A stretch of DNA of 64,000 nucleotides from Psychrobacter pacificensis (GCF_900101915.1 NZ_FNAL01000005.1:1-64000), one strand, 5' to 3'; shown: positions 1 through 10,229, counted from the stretch's first letter. A program made the numbers and translations. Notes: generated by a model from the letters alone, not told the origin.

Positions 1-243
1 AGAAGACTCATGAATACCAAAGTCCATACTGATATGATAAAGCGTGCGGTATTCACGCCAATAAGTCAGGGCTAATAGTATTTGTGCTTTAAGACTGAGC
101 ACACTTGGTCTGCCTGATTTGGTCTTAGATGCTTCATGCTCTTGCATGGCCTCAAGCATGTCATAAAAGGTGGCTTTATGAATGCCAGTGTAGCGTTTAA
201 AACCAGCGTCACTTTGTTTGAGTAGCTTATTTATGTTTGGCAT
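1..243 (-). mobile_element. IS5-family-like transposase, N-terminal part, cut by window edge
   Basis: An open frame of 81 codons reads leftward from ATG at 243 and is still open at base 1. It starts MPNINKLLKQ and contains GRPSVLSLKAQILLALTYWR followed by a segment ending FGIHESS. This is the helix-turn-helix region that precedes a DDE_Tnp_4 catalytic domain in IS5-type transposases. The catalytic DDE residues lie outside the window. The IS end probably lies near 314, where the leftward strand reads AGACCTCTTGCAAAAGT, resembling ends I recall for IS5-group elements. The subgroup is not certain. Confidence 0.8.
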
Positions 244-449
244 GGTTCCTAAAAAGTTATGAGTGTCTTCCTATTTTAATTCCCTTTGCTACTTTTGCAA
301 GAGGTCTATTAAAAACTAAAAACGTACTTGCCGATAAACTTACTTGAGCGGTTGCAGCAAAATATAGATTAAGCGTTTACCTTTCGTACTCAAACCACTA
401 ATGCTTCTCAGTCTTATACTCACTTTCATTATTTTAGCCGAGCCTTGCT

Positions 450-2156
450 ATGATTAGTTTTTATCTCAATGGAAAATACCATGAGCTAACCCAGCTTAAC
501 CCCAATACGACAGTGCTTGAGTATCTACGATTGCATGAAGGCCAAACGGATACGAAGGAAGGCTGCGGCAGTGGTGATTGCGGTGCTTGTACGGTAATGG
601 CTCAACGCCTGCCTAGCACTATCCAGCAAACGCTTAATGATGAAAATGGCAACGAAAAAAATGCTACGCCTCCATTCTATACGATTAACTCCTGTATTAC
701 GCTATTGTCGCTGATGGACGGTCATCATCTTATGACAGCGTCCTACTTGGCGGACAATCCTGAGCATCATCCAGAACGTGCTTTGCTGCATCCAGCACAG
801 CAGGCGATGGTTGAGTGTCACGGATCGCAGTGTGGTTTTTGTACCCCTGGGTTTGTCATGTCACTGGCCTGCGTCTACGAAAATAATCGTTTGCAGACAA
901 GTTCGGAAGCAGCAAGTCAGAGTGATGCTAAGCAGTTGAGCTATGATGAAGTGGTTGCGTCAATATCGGGCAATTTATGTCGCTGTACAGGCTATCGTCC
1001 GATTATCGAGGCAGGCCTACTGATGAGCGATATCGGTCAGAAAAGAGAGGCAGAGCAGTCGGTGGTGAAAGACTTGACTATCAGTCTCGCAACAGACGCG
1101 ATGGGTAGTACAAAGGAATCAGCAGTATCTGCAAATGCGCCAGCTGAAGCCGAGTCGGACAATGTAGAGTCAACAGCTATTGCCCCTGCACTCAATGATG
1201 CTGGGCGACGGTTATATATACCCAAGTCACTAGACGAGCTTAATCAAATATTAGCAGCTAATCCGCAGGCGACGATCTGGGCAGGTGGTACGGATTTGGG
1301 ATTGAGTGTGACGCAGCATCTAATCGATCACGAGATCATTATTCAGCTCTCAGGTATTGAGGCGCTAAAGTCTTGGTCGCTATCAGATGCAAATAGTAAC
1401 ACATCGACTGACGAACAAACTCAAAGTCAGTCGCTAGTGCTAGGGGCTGGCATGAGCTATCAGCAAATGCTCCCTGTGCTTGAGCAGTATTTTCCACGCT
1501 TTGCGCAAGTGTTTGAGCGCATTGCCTCTCCGCAAATTCGTAATATGGGCACCATCGGCGGTAATATCGCCAACGCATCCCCGATTGGTGATTTGCCACC
1601 GATTCTCTTGGCGTTAGATGCGTCAATTCATTTGCGTCATTGCGCGCCGAATCGTGAAGAGTCAGGTAAAGATTTAGATAGTAGTGATTCGGTTTATACG
1701 GATGAAATCATACCGTTATCAGCATTTTTCTTAGATTATAAAAAGACCAAGTTGCAAGCAGGCAGTTATATTGTCGCTATTCATATTCCTTTGATGCAAG
1801 ATCATCAGCATTTATTTATCCATAAGATTAGCAAACGCTACGAAGATGATATCTCAGCGTGCTTGCTTGCGGCGCGGCTTGATGTGTCAGCAGATGGTGC
1901 AATTATCGACAATGTAAAGCTTGGGCTCGGTGGCATGGCAGCGATACCACTGCTTGCGGTGCACTGTCAGCAAGCGCTTATTGGTCAAGCTACTGATATT
2001 GCAAGTTTTGAGCAAGCAGCACAGGTGTTATCTGCAGATGTCACACCAATGACGGATGTCAGAGCCAGCCGTGAATATCGCATGCATGTGGTGCAGCGTC
2101 TACTGGTGAAGTGCGGTAAACATTTAGTAGCAGAGATGCAGGCTGAGAGCGCTTGA
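450..2156 (+). CDS. xdhA: Xanthine dehydrogenase small subunit (2Fe-2S and FAD)
   Basis: This is the electron-transfer subunit of the two-subunit bacterial xanthine dehydrogenase, which oxidises hypoxanthine and xanthine to urate. A plant-type ferredoxin domain comes first (C39, C44 and C47 in EGCGSGDCGACTV). A second 2Fe-2S domain follows (HGSQCGFCTPG and NLCRCTGYRP), then an FAD-binding domain (WAGGTDLGL near residue 280 and GNIANASPIGDLPP). About 55 Ala/Ser/Glu-rich residues (roughly 200-255) link the iron-sulfur and FAD parts. At 568 residues it is somewhat longer than the usual 480-500, because of this linker and inserts around 340 and 425. It is the first gene of xdhABC-guaD. The ribosome site is weak, and an IS end lies only about 135 bases upstream. 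Confidence 0.95.
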   Translation: MISFYLNGKYHELTQLNPNTTVLEYLRLHEGQTDTKEGCGSGDCGACTVMAQRLPSTIQQTLNDENGNEKNATPPFYTINSCITLLSLMDGHHLMTASYLADNPEHHPERALLHPAQQAMVECHGSQCGFCTPGFVMSLACVYENNRLQTSSEAASQSDAKQLSYDEVVASISGNLCRCTGYRPIIEAGLLMSDIGQKREAEQSVVKDLTISLATDAMGSTKESAVSANAPAEAESDNVESTAIAPALNDAGRRLYIPKSLDELNQILAANPQATIWAGGTDLGLSVTQHLIDHEIIIQLSGIEALKSWSLSDANSNTSTDEQTQSQSLVLGAGMSYQQMLPVLEQYFPRFAQVFERIASPQIRNMGTIGGNIANASPIGDLPPILLALDASIHLRHCAPNREESGKDLDSSDSVYTDEIIPLSAFFLDYKKTKLQAGSYIVAIHIPLMQDHQHLFIHKISKRYEDDISACLLAARLDVSADGAIIDNVKLGLGGMAAIPLLAVHCQQALIGQATDIASFEQAAQVLSADVTPMTDVRASREYRMHVVQRLLVKCGKHLVAEMQAESA

Positions 2157-2253
2157 CTGTCAGCGTAATTGAGTATCAATACTGCGTCATGAGTGTATTT
2201 GTCAGAAATAAAAAAGCGCATCAGTAAATGCGTACTAATAGAAGAGATTTGCT

Positions 2254-4827
2254 ATGAGCCATCATTCGTCTTTATTTGACAGTTATAGTATCCGCCGCGT
2301 GCGTCCGCCAAAAAACAAGATTGGCACGTCAGCCAAGCATGACAGTGCGATCACCCATGTGATGGGGACGGCAACTTATGTGGATGATATTACCAAACCA
2401 CAAGGCACGCTACATCTAGCAGTAGGTAAAAGCAGCCACGCTCATGCACGTATATTAGGTATGGATTTGAGTGCTGTCAGAGAGGCTGATGGGGTCGTTG
2501 ATGTTTTAAGTTTTAAAGATTTACCGGCGCAGACAGATATCGGTGCGGTGTTTGATGGTGAGCCACTGATGGTGAATGACATTACAGAGTATGTCGGTCA
2601 GACGCTATTTGTGGTGGTGGCAACCAGCCATCGCGCTGCCAAAAAGGCGGCTACCAAGGCAGTAGTAGAATATGAGCCATTGCCAGCGGTACTTAGTATT
2701 GATAAAGCGCTAGAGCAAGAGTTATTTGTGCGTCCGAGTCATTTTATGAAGCGTGGTGATGCGGCGACGGCGCTTGAGAGTGCACCGATTCGTATTGAAG
2801 GTCATATTCATATGCGCGGGCAAGAGCACTTTTATCTTGAAGGACAAGTATCTTATGTAGTGCCTTGTGATGATGGCGGGCTGGAAGTGTATACGTCGTC
2901 ACAGCATCCAAGTGAAGTGCAGCAGCTCGTCGCCGAAGTGACGGATTTGCCCTTTCATGCGGTCAATACGGTCGTACGCCGTATGGGTGGTGGTTTTGGT
3001 GGTAAAGAAACGCAAGCCGCGGCATGGGCGTGTCTGTGCGGTATCGTTGCCAAGCGCCATAACGTTCCTGTCAGTATGCGGTTAGATCGCCAAGATGATA
3101 TGGTCGTGACCGGTAAGCGTCATGAGTTTGCCAATCGTTATGAGGTTGGCTTAGATAAGTCTGGGCGTATATTGGGCGTCGATATGCAATTGGCTGGTCT
3201 GTGCGGTTATGCGCCAGACCTATCTGATGCCATCGTCGATAGAGCGATGTTCCACTGTGATAATGCCTATTATTATCCAGCGGCTCGTGTGGCGGGTCAT
3301 CGCTGTAAGACGCATACCGTATCCAATACGGCCTATCGAGGATTTGGTGGTCCACAAGGGCTAATGACCGCTGAATATATGATGGACCATATTGCCTATA
3401 CCTTGGGGCAAGATCCGCTGCAAGTGCGCTTAGCAAACTTATATCAAGATGGTCAAAGCACCCATTACGGTCAGACCATTGAACATTTCGATTTAGCAAA
3501 CATCATGACCAAACTGGCAGCGGATTGCGATTACGACAAGCGCCGTCAGCAAATTATAGAATTCAATCAAAAAGCCGCCGCAGAAGGTAGTGACAAGCGT
3601 TTAGGTATCGCGCTAACGCCCGTAAAATTCGGTATTTCATTTACGGTGCAGACGCTCAATCAGGCGGGTGCGCTGGTACATATTTATACCGATGGCAGCA
3701 TCCACCTCAATCATGGTGGGACGGAGATGGGGCAAGGTCTGTATATCAAAATCGCCCAAATTGTCGCCAATGAGTTCGATGTGGATCTAGATACAGTAAA
3801 AGTGTCAGCGACTCGTACGGATAAGGTACCTAATACCTCACCAACTGCCGCGTCATCAGGTACCGATATCAACGGTAAAGCAGCGCAAAATGCTTGCTTA
3901 AGTATCAAAGCGCGCATTGTTGAATTTGCTGCTGAGCATTTTGAGGTGTCACAAGAAGACATACGCTTTGAAAAAAACCACGTCTATATCGGTGATAAAA
4001 AGACACTAACCTTTGCCGAAATGATTCAGCTGTCGTATCAAAATCGCATCAGCCTATCGTCTACTGGCTACTATAAAACGCCGAAGATATTTTATGATCG
4101 CTCTAAAGCATGGGGACGTCCGTTTTTCTACTTTGCGCTAGGTGCAGCTTGTGCTGAGGTTGAGATTGATACGCTGACAGGTGAGTACAAAGTGCTGCGC
4201 TGTGATGTGCTGCATGATGCAGGACAATCGATCAATCCTGCCATTGACATCGGTCAGATTGAGGGCGGTTTTGTGCAAGGTATGGGCTGGATCACAGCAG
4301 AAGAGCTGATCTGGAATGATAAAGGAAAGCTTGCATCCGATAGTCCTGCCAATTATAAAATTCCAACGGCGCATGACTTGCCTAAGCAGTGGAATGTGAA
4401 ACTATACGATCGCAAAAACGAAGAACAAACTATCTATAATTCTAAAGCCGTTGGTGAGCCGCCGTTTATGTTGGCTGCCAGTGTCTGGTGCGCTATCAAT
4501 AACGCGGTGGCTAGCCTTGGTAATTATCAAAAAAATCCAGAATTGACCATGCCTGCGACCCCAGAAGCCGTATTAAAAGCAGTTATGCGTATGGAAGGGT
4601 CGTCTTGGGATCTAGAGACCAAAGCGGACAAGGATACGATGGATAGTCTTGTTGAAGGTATAGAAGAAAAGGGCGGTCTCTATAACGACAAAGTCATGCC
4701 GCAAGATGTGCGTCATGCCAAAGATATCGATCCAAAAGAGGTAGCCGGCAAACAGACCGATGAGCAGCCAGAGGCGATAGAGCACCCAAATGTTGCAGGG
4801 GCAAGAGGTCCTGCGCACAGTGAGTGA
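2254..4827 (+). CDS. xdhB: Xanthine dehydrogenase large subunit (molybdopterin)
   Basis: This is the molybdenum-cofactor subunit that carries out hydroxylation of xanthine and hypoxanthine. Family motifs seen are GGGFGGKE (about 245-252), TAYRGFGGPQG, GTEMGQG and the late GEPPFML, which contains the conserved catalytic glutamate. The first 150 residues are the aldehyde oxidase a/b hammerhead domain. A polar charged tail of about 75 residues extends past the usual end (EEKGGLYNDKV onward). The 857-residue length is slightly above the usual 770-800 for this reason. It lies 97 bases after xdhA with an AAGAGAT ribosome site, and its end overlaps the start of xdhC. Confidence 0.95.
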   Translation: MSHHSSLFDSYSIRRVRPPKNKIGTSAKHDSAITHVMGTATYVDDITKPQGTLHLAVGKSSHAHARILGMDLSAVREADGVVDVLSFKDLPAQTDIGAVFDGEPLMVNDITEYVGQTLFVVVATSHRAAKKAATKAVVEYEPLPAVLSIDKALEQELFVRPSHFMKRGDAATALESAPIRIEGHIHMRGQEHFYLEGQVSYVVPCDDGGLEVYTSSQHPSEVQQLVAEVTDLPFHAVNTVVRRMGGGFGGKETQAAAWACLCGIVAKRHNVPVSMRLDRQDDMVVTGKRHEFANRYEVGLDKSGRILGVDMQLAGLCGYAPDLSDAIVDRAMFHCDNAYYYPAARVAGHRCKTHTVSNTAYRGFGGPQGLMTAEYMMDHIAYTLGQDPLQVRLANLYQDGQSTHYGQTIEHFDLANIMTKLAADCDYDKRRQQIIEFNQKAAAEGSDKRLGIALTPVKFGISFTVQTLNQAGALVHIYTDGSIHLNHGGTEMGQGLYIKIAQIVANEFDVDLDTVKVSATRTDKVPNTSPTAASSGTDINGKAAQNACLSIKARIVEFAAEHFEVSQEDIRFEKNHVYIGDKKTLTFAEMIQLSYQNRISLSSTGYYKTPKIFYDRSKAWGRPFFYFALGAACAEVEIDTLTGEYKVLRCDVLHDAGQSINPAIDIGQIEGGFVQGMGWITAEELIWNDKGKLASDSPANYKIPTAHDLPKQWNVKLYDRKNEEQTIYNSKAVGEPPFMLAASVWCAINNAVASLGNYQKNPELTMPATPEAVLKAVMRMEGSSWDLETKADKDTMDSLVEGIEEKGGLYNDKVMPQDVRHAKDIDPKEVAGKQTDEQPEAIEHPNVAGARGPAHSE

Positions 4828-5839
4828 GTCATTGGTCCCACCAGTTATCTGGTATGAAGGTCTAGCGCGATATCAGCAGCGCGGCATGGCTCATGTGTTG
4901 GCAACGGTCGTGGCTGTGAATGGTTCGGCCCCGCGTGCACTACAGGCAAAGATGATTATCACGCAGGATGGTATCGTAGATACGCTGGGTGGCGGCGGTC
5001 TAGAGCACGATGTGATTACTACTGCTCGTCAGCTATTAAGTGGCGAGATATCCACCACGGTATCCAAACAAGTCAAACCAAAAGTTTCTGAAGCTAATGA
5101 GACAAGCGCGTCAGCTCCTTCTAAAGCGGTACGCCGAGACGCGGTTTATACTAAGCATTACCCACTGGGTGCGAAATTGGCCCAATGCTGCGGTGGTAGC
5201 GTCACTGTTATGTTCGAATGCTTTAACGTGACGCCGCCGATGACAGTACTGGTATTTGGAGCAGGTCATGTGGCATCAGCGCTCATGACTATCCTTGCTG
5301 AATTGCCATGTCAGGTAGATTGGGTAGACAGTCGCCCAGAGATGTTTGAGCGTTACTTGATTGATAAAACCAACTCCAGTGAAACGGGCCAAGCAGGCAA
5401 CAGTGCCTACCAAAACCCCACACCGAATCAATCACAACTCTATCAGCTACCAAGGCATATCCGTGCGCATATCGATGACGATCCTGTCGATTTTGTGCGT
5501 CCATTTATCGAGCAGGGTGGTCAGCGTTTTATTTTGGTTATGACGCATGACCATAGTGTGGATTTTGAGCTGGTGCGCGCAGCATTAGATACTACTTCTG
5601 ATATCTGCTTAGCTGATAGTAAGCGCTCAGATATCTCATTACCTTATATTGGCTGTATTGCCTCATCCACCAAAGCCAAGCGTTTTAGAGACCGTTTGAT
5701 TCAGCGTGGCTATAGTGAGCAACTAGTCAATCAGCTCATCATGCCAATCGGATTACCCATCGGCGGCAAAGAGCCAATGGCGGTGGCTGTATCTATCGCG
5801 GCACAGCTATTACAACGTTATCATCAGGTTGCTCTTTGA
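4790..5839 (+). CDS. xdhC: XdhC molybdenum cofactor insertion chaperone
   Basis: XdhC binds sulfurated molybdenum cofactor and loads it into XdhB. The N-terminal XdhC/CoxI domain is seen at WYEGLARYQQRG...VNGSAPRALQAKM, with the family GGGGLEHDV and QCCGGSVTV stretches. A Rossmann-type C-terminal domain begins at VLVFGAGHVASAL (about 153-165), and the end IGLPIGGKEPMAVAVSIAAQ is typical. The ATG at 4790 overlaps xdhB by 38 bases. The in-frame GTG at 4820 has AAGAGG 12 bases upstream and gives an N-terminus closer to the family, so the true start may be 4820. A roughly 20-residue polar insert lies near residue 95. Confidence 0.9.
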   Translation: MLQGQEVLRTVSESLVPPVIWYEGLARYQQRGMAHVLATVVAVNGSAPRALQAKMIITQDGIVDTLGGGGLEHDVITTARQLLSGEISTTVSKQVKPKVSEANETSASAPSKAVRRDAVYTKHYPLGAKLAQCCGGSVTVMFECFNVTPPMTVLVFGAGHVASALMTILAELPCQVDWVDSRPEMFERYLIDKTNSSETGQAGNSAYQNPTPNQSQLYQLPRHIRAHIDDDPVDFVRPFIEQGGQRFILVMTHDHSVDFELVRAALDTTSDICLADSKRSDISLPYIGCIASSTKAKRFRDRLIQRGYSEQLVNQLIMPIGLPIGGKEPMAVAVSIAAQLLQRYHQVAL

Positions 5840-5925
5840 AGGGACTAATTACTTCATGAAGCCGTGTCATTTTTCATTAAATAATTTAAACGCTCAGTAC
5901 TACTACGCCATTGTGAGACTACCAA

Positions 5926-7356
5926 ATGACCCTACATATTTATCAAGCTCATTTATTACATTATATTAGCGAAGATGACCTTGCTAAGCGTACGGCTGCT
6001 GAATTATCCGATACTAGAATTCCTGACTTTCTCGTAAATCTGACCGTTGATAAAGATACAACGTTGCTTCCAGTAGTTGCAGGCGTGCGTGTTTACCCTG
6101 AGTATATTGCCGACGGTGCACTTGTTATTGATGATGAGACTGGACTGGTTATCAATTATGGCAGTCGAGAGGCGATGCTAGCAAATTATGTGCTGACCGC
6201 TACTAATGACAGTCAAGAACCAGTACAGATTCATGACCATCGGCACAAACTCATCATGCCGGGTTTTATCGATACCCATGTGCACTATCCGCAGATAGAT
6301 ATGATTGCCGCTTATGGTGAGCAACTGCTTGATTGGCTCAATAATTATACTTTTGTGACGGAAGCCAACTTTGGTGATCCAAAAATAGCGCATGATACCG
6401 CGCAGTTTTTTTTGAACCAATTACTTGCCAATGGCACGACCAGTGCGATGGTTTTTGCAACCAGTCATCCGTTATCTGCCGAGGCGTTTTTTGCTGAAAG
6501 CCACAGGCTCAATACGCGTATGATCACGGGTAATGTCTTGATGGACCAAAATGCGCCTGAGCCGCTATGTGTGCCTGCTGAGCAAAGTATCCGTGACACT
6601 CAAAATATCATTGATAATTGGCATGAGCGCGGGCGTCAGCATGTGGCCATTACCCCGCGCTTTGCGATTACGTCGAGCCCTACACAATTACGTCTGGCAG
6701 GTGAGTTGTATGCCAGCCATGACAGTGTGTATTTGCAAACGCATCTGGCAGAAAACCGTGATGAGGTGGCTTTTGTGCAGGAGCTGTATCCCAATCATAA
6801 AGGCTACCTCGACGTCTATGATGATATGGGATTACTGGGCCGCCGTACCACCTTGGCGCATGGTATCTACCTTGAGACACCAGAATACGAGCGTCTACGC
6901 GCGACTGGCACGCAGATATCACATTGTCCAACGTCCAATCTGTTTTTGGGTAGTGGGCTGTTCGATTTACCAAAGACGTTAAGTTATACCGGTGTTAGTA
7001 TCGCCACCGACGTTGGAGCAGGCACGAGCTTATCGATGCTCACGACGTTATCAGAGGCATACAAAGTCCAGCAACTACAAAGTAATCAATTATCAGCACA
7101 CCAAGGGTTGTATCAGATCACTTTGGGCAATGCGCAGTCGCTACTATTAGATGATAAGATTGGTAACTTTATGCCCAGTAAAGAAGCGGACTTTGTCGTG
7201 ATTGATATGAAGGCCACAGCATTGTTAGAGCGGCGTATGGCGCAGACCAAAACCCTTGAAGAGCAGTTATTTGTGCTGATTATGCTGGGTGATGATAGAG
7301 TGATTGAGCAGACGATAATTGCTGGTCAGAGCCGCTATCGAAAATCTGCGGTCTGA
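5926..7356 (+). CDS. guaD: Guanine deaminase
   Basis: This zinc amidohydrolase converts guanine to xanthine and so feeds XDH. The metal-binding PGFIDTHVHYPQ lies at about 112-123. HLAEN, HGIYL and the late IATDVGAGTSLSM hold the remaining metal and catalytic positions of the TIM-barrel fold. PTSNLFLGSGLFD is typical of guanine deaminases as opposed to chlorohydrolases. At 476 residues it is a little over the usual 430-465 because of a longer N-terminus. It lies 86 bases after xdhC on the same strand and is probably co-transcribed or separately boosted. A strong hairpin follows at 7385. Confidence 0.93.
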   Translation: MTLHIYQAHLLHYISEDDLAKRTAAELSDTRIPDFLVNLTVDKDTTLLPVVAGVRVYPEYIADGALVIDDETGLVINYGSREAMLANYVLTATNDSQEPVQIHDHRHKLIMPGFIDTHVHYPQIDMIAAYGEQLLDWLNNYTFVTEANFGDPKIAHDTAQFFLNQLLANGTTSAMVFATSHPLSAEAFFAESHRLNTRMITGNVLMDQNAPEPLCVPAEQSIRDTQNIIDNWHERGRQHVAITPRFAITSSPTQLRLAGELYASHDSVYLQTHLAENRDEVAFVQELYPNHKGYLDVYDDMGLLGRRTTLAHGIYLETPEYERLRATGTQISHCPTSNLFLGSGLFDLPKTLSYTGVSIATDVGAGTSLSMLTTLSEAYKVQQLQSNQLSAHQGLYQITLGNAQSLLLDDKIGNFMPSKEADFVVIDMKATALLERRMAQTKTLEEQLFVLIMLGDDRVIEQTIIAGQSRYRKSAV

Positions 7357-7384
7357 TAAACTGGCGAAAAACATGAGTCACAAA

Positions 7385-7417
7385 AAAGCCCCGTTTATAT
7401 ATCATAAACGGGGCTTT
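7385..7417 (-). terminator. Intrinsic terminator of the allA operon
   Basis: A 14-base inverted repeat (AAAGCCCCGTTTAT and ATAAACGGGGCTTT) with a short loop separates convergent guaD and allA. On the minus strand it is followed by a run of T, so it should end the allA operon. On the plus strand the trailing sequence is less U-rich, but it may also act on guaD. Confidence 0.85.
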
Positions 7418-7483
7418 GATTGGTCTGTATCTTTTGTTCTGTGCTTTTTTGTCTGTGCTTATGAGATAGCTTGGCGACTTTTT

Positions 7484-7518
7484 TTCTAACTGACATTTTC
7501 TAACTGACGTCTTCTAAC
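7484..7518. repeat. 14-base tandem repeat over the allA stop codon
   Basis: Copies of TTCTAACTGACRTY begin at 7484, 7498 and 7512, the third being partial (TTCTAAC). The repeat covers the last codons and the TAG stop of allA, and duplicates them just downstream. Confidence 0.8.
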
Positions 7519-8027
7519 TCAATAAGCACACCCCAGTCCGTAATGTCTATCTCATGGCAGTTGTTACCTTCGCCATTGATACGATCAATCACTAAAAAGT
7601 CACTGTCGCGTCCAAGCGCCAATAAGGGATGATGCCAGACGTTGGCAGCATACTGTACGCCTTGATGCGACTTGGCATAAAACACGGCCAGATCATCAGG
7701 CGATTGTGGCGGCGTACCTGCTTTGGCAACGACGACGACATAGTCCTGACCTTCCATCGACACAAATGCTTGCGTGCAAAACGGATGATACTCCATGACG
7801 GAGAGGGCAATCGGATTCTCACGTTTTTTGGCTCGAAAGATACTCATACCGACAGTGCCACCCTCAATCTGACTCGCAGCAAGCGCATGATGGCGAACCG
7901 CATAGCCATTATTGATCTCATAAGTGTTGTCAGCGGTTTGCTCCTCCTCACTATAGCGCTCGATAACCGAGCCGTAAGGGGCAAAGTCGCCTTTGGTCAA
8001 AGGCTGAGCCGTTAAGATAACACTCAT
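7500..8027 (-). CDS. allA: Ureidoglycolate lyase
   Basis: AllA splits ureidoglycolate into glyoxylate and urea, the last step of this pathway. The protein begins [23 protein letters not shown], the family opening. It keeps a cupin-like core with [12 protein letters not shown] and [10 protein letters not shown], where the conserved histidines of the family lie. Its 175 residues compare with about 160-170 in relatives. Its ATG shares one base with the stop of the allantoicase gene (TAATG), so translation is probably coupled. It is the last gene of the leftward urate operon. Confidence 0.93.
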   Translation of the reverse strand: MSVILTAQPLTKGDFAPYGSVIERYSEEEQTADNTYEINNGYAVRHHALAASQIEGGTVGMSIFRAKKRENPIALSVMEYHPFCTQAFVSMEGQDYVVVVAKAGTPPQSPDDLAVFYAKSHQGVQYAANVWHHPLLALGRDSDFLVIDRINGEGNNCHEIDITDWGVLIELEDVS

Positions 8028-9148
8028 TATTTGACCTCTGTATTATCAGTAGTACCAACATGATCTGCTACTTTGCCAAACACGCGCACGCGGCTGATAC
8101 CACCATCAGGGAAGATATTGACTCGGATATGGGTGATAGGCTGGTCTATTAAGAGCTTGTCGTTACCGAAGGTATGGATGTCATCCGCATTGGTTTTTTG
8201 CGGCTCAAGCAACGTATCCCAAAACATACTTTGAGTGACCAAGGTTTGCTCTGGCGTATTTGGCGAGTAGACGGCTTGAATGGATACTTTATCAGGATAG
8301 TTGCCTTTAAAATGAGCGGTATCTATCTCGATAGAATCCACGATACCTGCTTGACCTAAGGCAATAATGCACCAGTCATTGCCTGGCTCACGGCGGCGAC
8401 GCGTCTCCCAGCCATCACCCATATTGGGCGCTTTGGTCGGTAACAGTAAGTTGCTGGCAGCACCAAAATGTGCGTCGTTACTGGCGATTGCACGACCGCC
8501 ATTTAACGCGCCTGCCAAGTCGAGCATTTCACCTTGATTGTTTAGGCTGGCATCAAGTTGGATATCACCATAGACACGCAGTCGAGCCACGCCGCCATCT
8601 GGGTAAATATTCAAACGGATATGGGTGACCGTTTGCTCGTTATCAGTTTCGATAAACTCATGATTGTGTCCTTGTAGCGGCGTCATATCCACTAGCGCCT
8701 GCCAGTTTTTACTGTCCCAGTCTTTTTTACTGAGGCTAGTAAGCTCAGTTTCATCTTGCTGTAGTAGCTCTGGCGCGTATAAGCTATCGACACTGGCAGA
8801 AGAGGGGAAGTTACCCGTAAAGTGACTGGTATCAATGTCAAGGCCCGCGATTTTGGTCGGACGCGCCAGCTGAATGACTAAATAATCATAGCCCAAATGA
8901 CGCTTACGGCGCGTCTCCCAGCCGTCCATCCATTTACCGTTATCGTCAAATTTGCCGACCACAAAAATAGGCGCATCAGGATTTAGGATGCGGCTTTTAT
9001 CCGCAAAAAAGTCATCGGTCGCAAATAGCGCTTTGGCACCCAAGCGACTGTCGGCTACGTTGGGTTTTTTAGTAAAGGCTGGCAGGCTCTCAGGTAGATT
9101 ATTTGCTGAGATGATTTGTCCCACTTCTGAAGTGTTTTGACTCATCAT
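8027..9148 (-). CDS. alc: Allantoicase
   Basis: Allantoicase hydrolyses allantoate to ureidoglycolate and urea. The protein shows the family's internal duplication. [20 protein letters not shown] with [19 protein letters not shown] forms the first half, and [20 protein letters not shown] with [19 protein letters not shown] forms the second. The length of 373 residues includes a roughly 40-residue N-terminal lead. ATG occurs twice in succession. The second (9145) has better spacing from AAGGA, so the real protein may be one residue shorter. It lies between puuE and allA in the operon. Confidence 0.94.
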   Translation of the reverse strand: MMSQNTSEVGQIISANNLPESLPAFTKKPNVADSRLGAKALFATDDFFADKSRILNPDAPIFVVGKFDDNGKWMDGWETRRKRHLGYDYLVIQLARPTKIAGLDIDTSHFTGNFPSSASVDSLYAPELLQQDETELTSLSKKDWDSKNWQALVDMTPLQGHNHEFIETDNEQTVTHIRLNIYPDGGVARLRVYGDIQLDASLNNQGEMLDLAGALNGGRAIASNDAHFGAASNLLLPTKAPNMGDGWETRRRREPGNDWCIIALGQAGIVDSIEIDTAHFKGNYPDKVSIQAVYSPNTPEQTLVTQSMFWDTLLEPQKTNADDIHTFGNDKLLIDQPITHIRVNIFPDGGISRVRVFGKVADHVGTTDNTEVK

Positions 9149-9248
9149 GATTCCTTTTATTTGATAGTAGATTTAATTGATCGTGTGCCACTTGTTTTAT
9201 TTATTCGACACACTGCGATGTATTCAATGAGCGAGGCAATGGCAAAAG

Positions 9249-10229
9249 CTACATCCAGTTGGCTGTGTTGTCTGGTGTTGCAGGATGGTTGTCGTACCAG
9301 TGTTTGGCGATCTCATCACGGCGGCATATCCACACGTCAGGCTTATTGGTGATGTATTGCAAAAACTGCTTTAACGCTTTGATACGTCCTGCCCGTCCAA
9401 TAATGCGGCAATGCAAACCGATGGTCAGCATTTTGGGGGTTTCTGCGCCTTCTTCATAAAGGGTGTCAAAGCTGTCTTTGAGGTACTGATAAAACGGCTC
9501 GGCATGGGTAAACCCTGGACTCGAAGAAAAGCGCATGTCATTGGTCTCTAGGCTATAAGGGATGACCAAATGCGGCTTGCGTGTGATTAGATCGCCTTCT
9601 TGGGCTTTGACATTGAGCCAGTACGGCAGCTCATCGCCATAGGAGTCAGAGTCATAGTGATAGCCACCTTGTTCGACGACCAGCTCGCGCGTGTTTGGGC
9701 TATCGCGTCCCGTATACCAGCCGAGTGGCTGCTTGCCGAGCATGCGCTCAAATATGTTGGTTGCACGGCGGATGTGCTCACGTTCCGTCTCGCGGTACAT
9801 ATATTGATAAGTAATCCAGCGCAGGCCGTGACTGGCAATCTCATGACCGTCTTCTAATACGCGCTCGATAATATGCGGGGTTTTTTCGGCAGCGGCAGCA
9901 CAAGTAAAAGTGGTGATAGGAGCGCCGTACTCTTTAAACACATCCAACACCCGCCACACACCAACACGGCTGCCGTATTCAAATGCAGACTCAATAGACT
10001 GGTGACGGTTGTTAAACTCGGGCGTACCCAAGATATCCGACAAAAAGCGCTCGGACTGTCCATCGCCATGGATGACGCTATTTTCTGCCCCTTCTTCGAT
10101 ATTCAAGACAAACTGTACGGCGATTTTTGCACCGCCTGGCCAATTGGCTTTTGGTGGCTTGCCACCGTAGCCTTTTAGGTCGCGTGGGTATGTATTTTGA
10201 TTAAAATCACTGATGATTTTTTTGCTCAT
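9249..10229 (-). CDS. puuE: PuuE-type allantoinase (polysaccharide deacetylase fold)
   Basis: PuuE hydrolyses allantoin to allantoate. It belongs to the NodB/polysaccharide deacetylase superfamily, not the amidohydrolase AllB family. Signs are the opening YPRDLKGYGGKPPKANWPGG, the segment NRHQSIESAFEYGSRVGVWR, then DGHEIASHGLRW and LTIGLHCRIIGRAGR. The length of 326 residues is close to the roughly 310 of characterised PuuE proteins. About 100 bases separate it from alc and about 80 from puuD, all reading leftward. The choice of PuuE rather than AllB fits the PuuD and HiuH partners. Confidence 0.93.
   Translation of the reverse strand: MSKKIISDFNQNTYPRDLKGYGGKPPKANWPGGAKIAVQFVLNIEEGAENSVIHGDGQSERFLSDILGTPEFNNRHQSIESAFEYGSRVGVWRVLDVFKEYGAPITTFTCAAAAEKTPHIIERVLEDGHEIASHGLRWITYQYMYRETEREHIRRATNIFERMLGKQPLGWYTGRDSPNTRELVVEQGGYHYDSDSYGDELPYWLNVKAQEGDLITRKPHLVIPYSLETNDMRFSSSPGFTHAEPFYQYLKDSFDTLYEEGAETPKMLTIGLHCRIIGRAGRIKALKQFLQYITNKPDVWICRRDEIAKHWYDNHPATPDNTANWM

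Noticed and set aside
3071..3499. 142-codon leftward frame inside xdhB
   Set aside because: It lies wholly antisense to a well-supported gene and has no recognisable motif.
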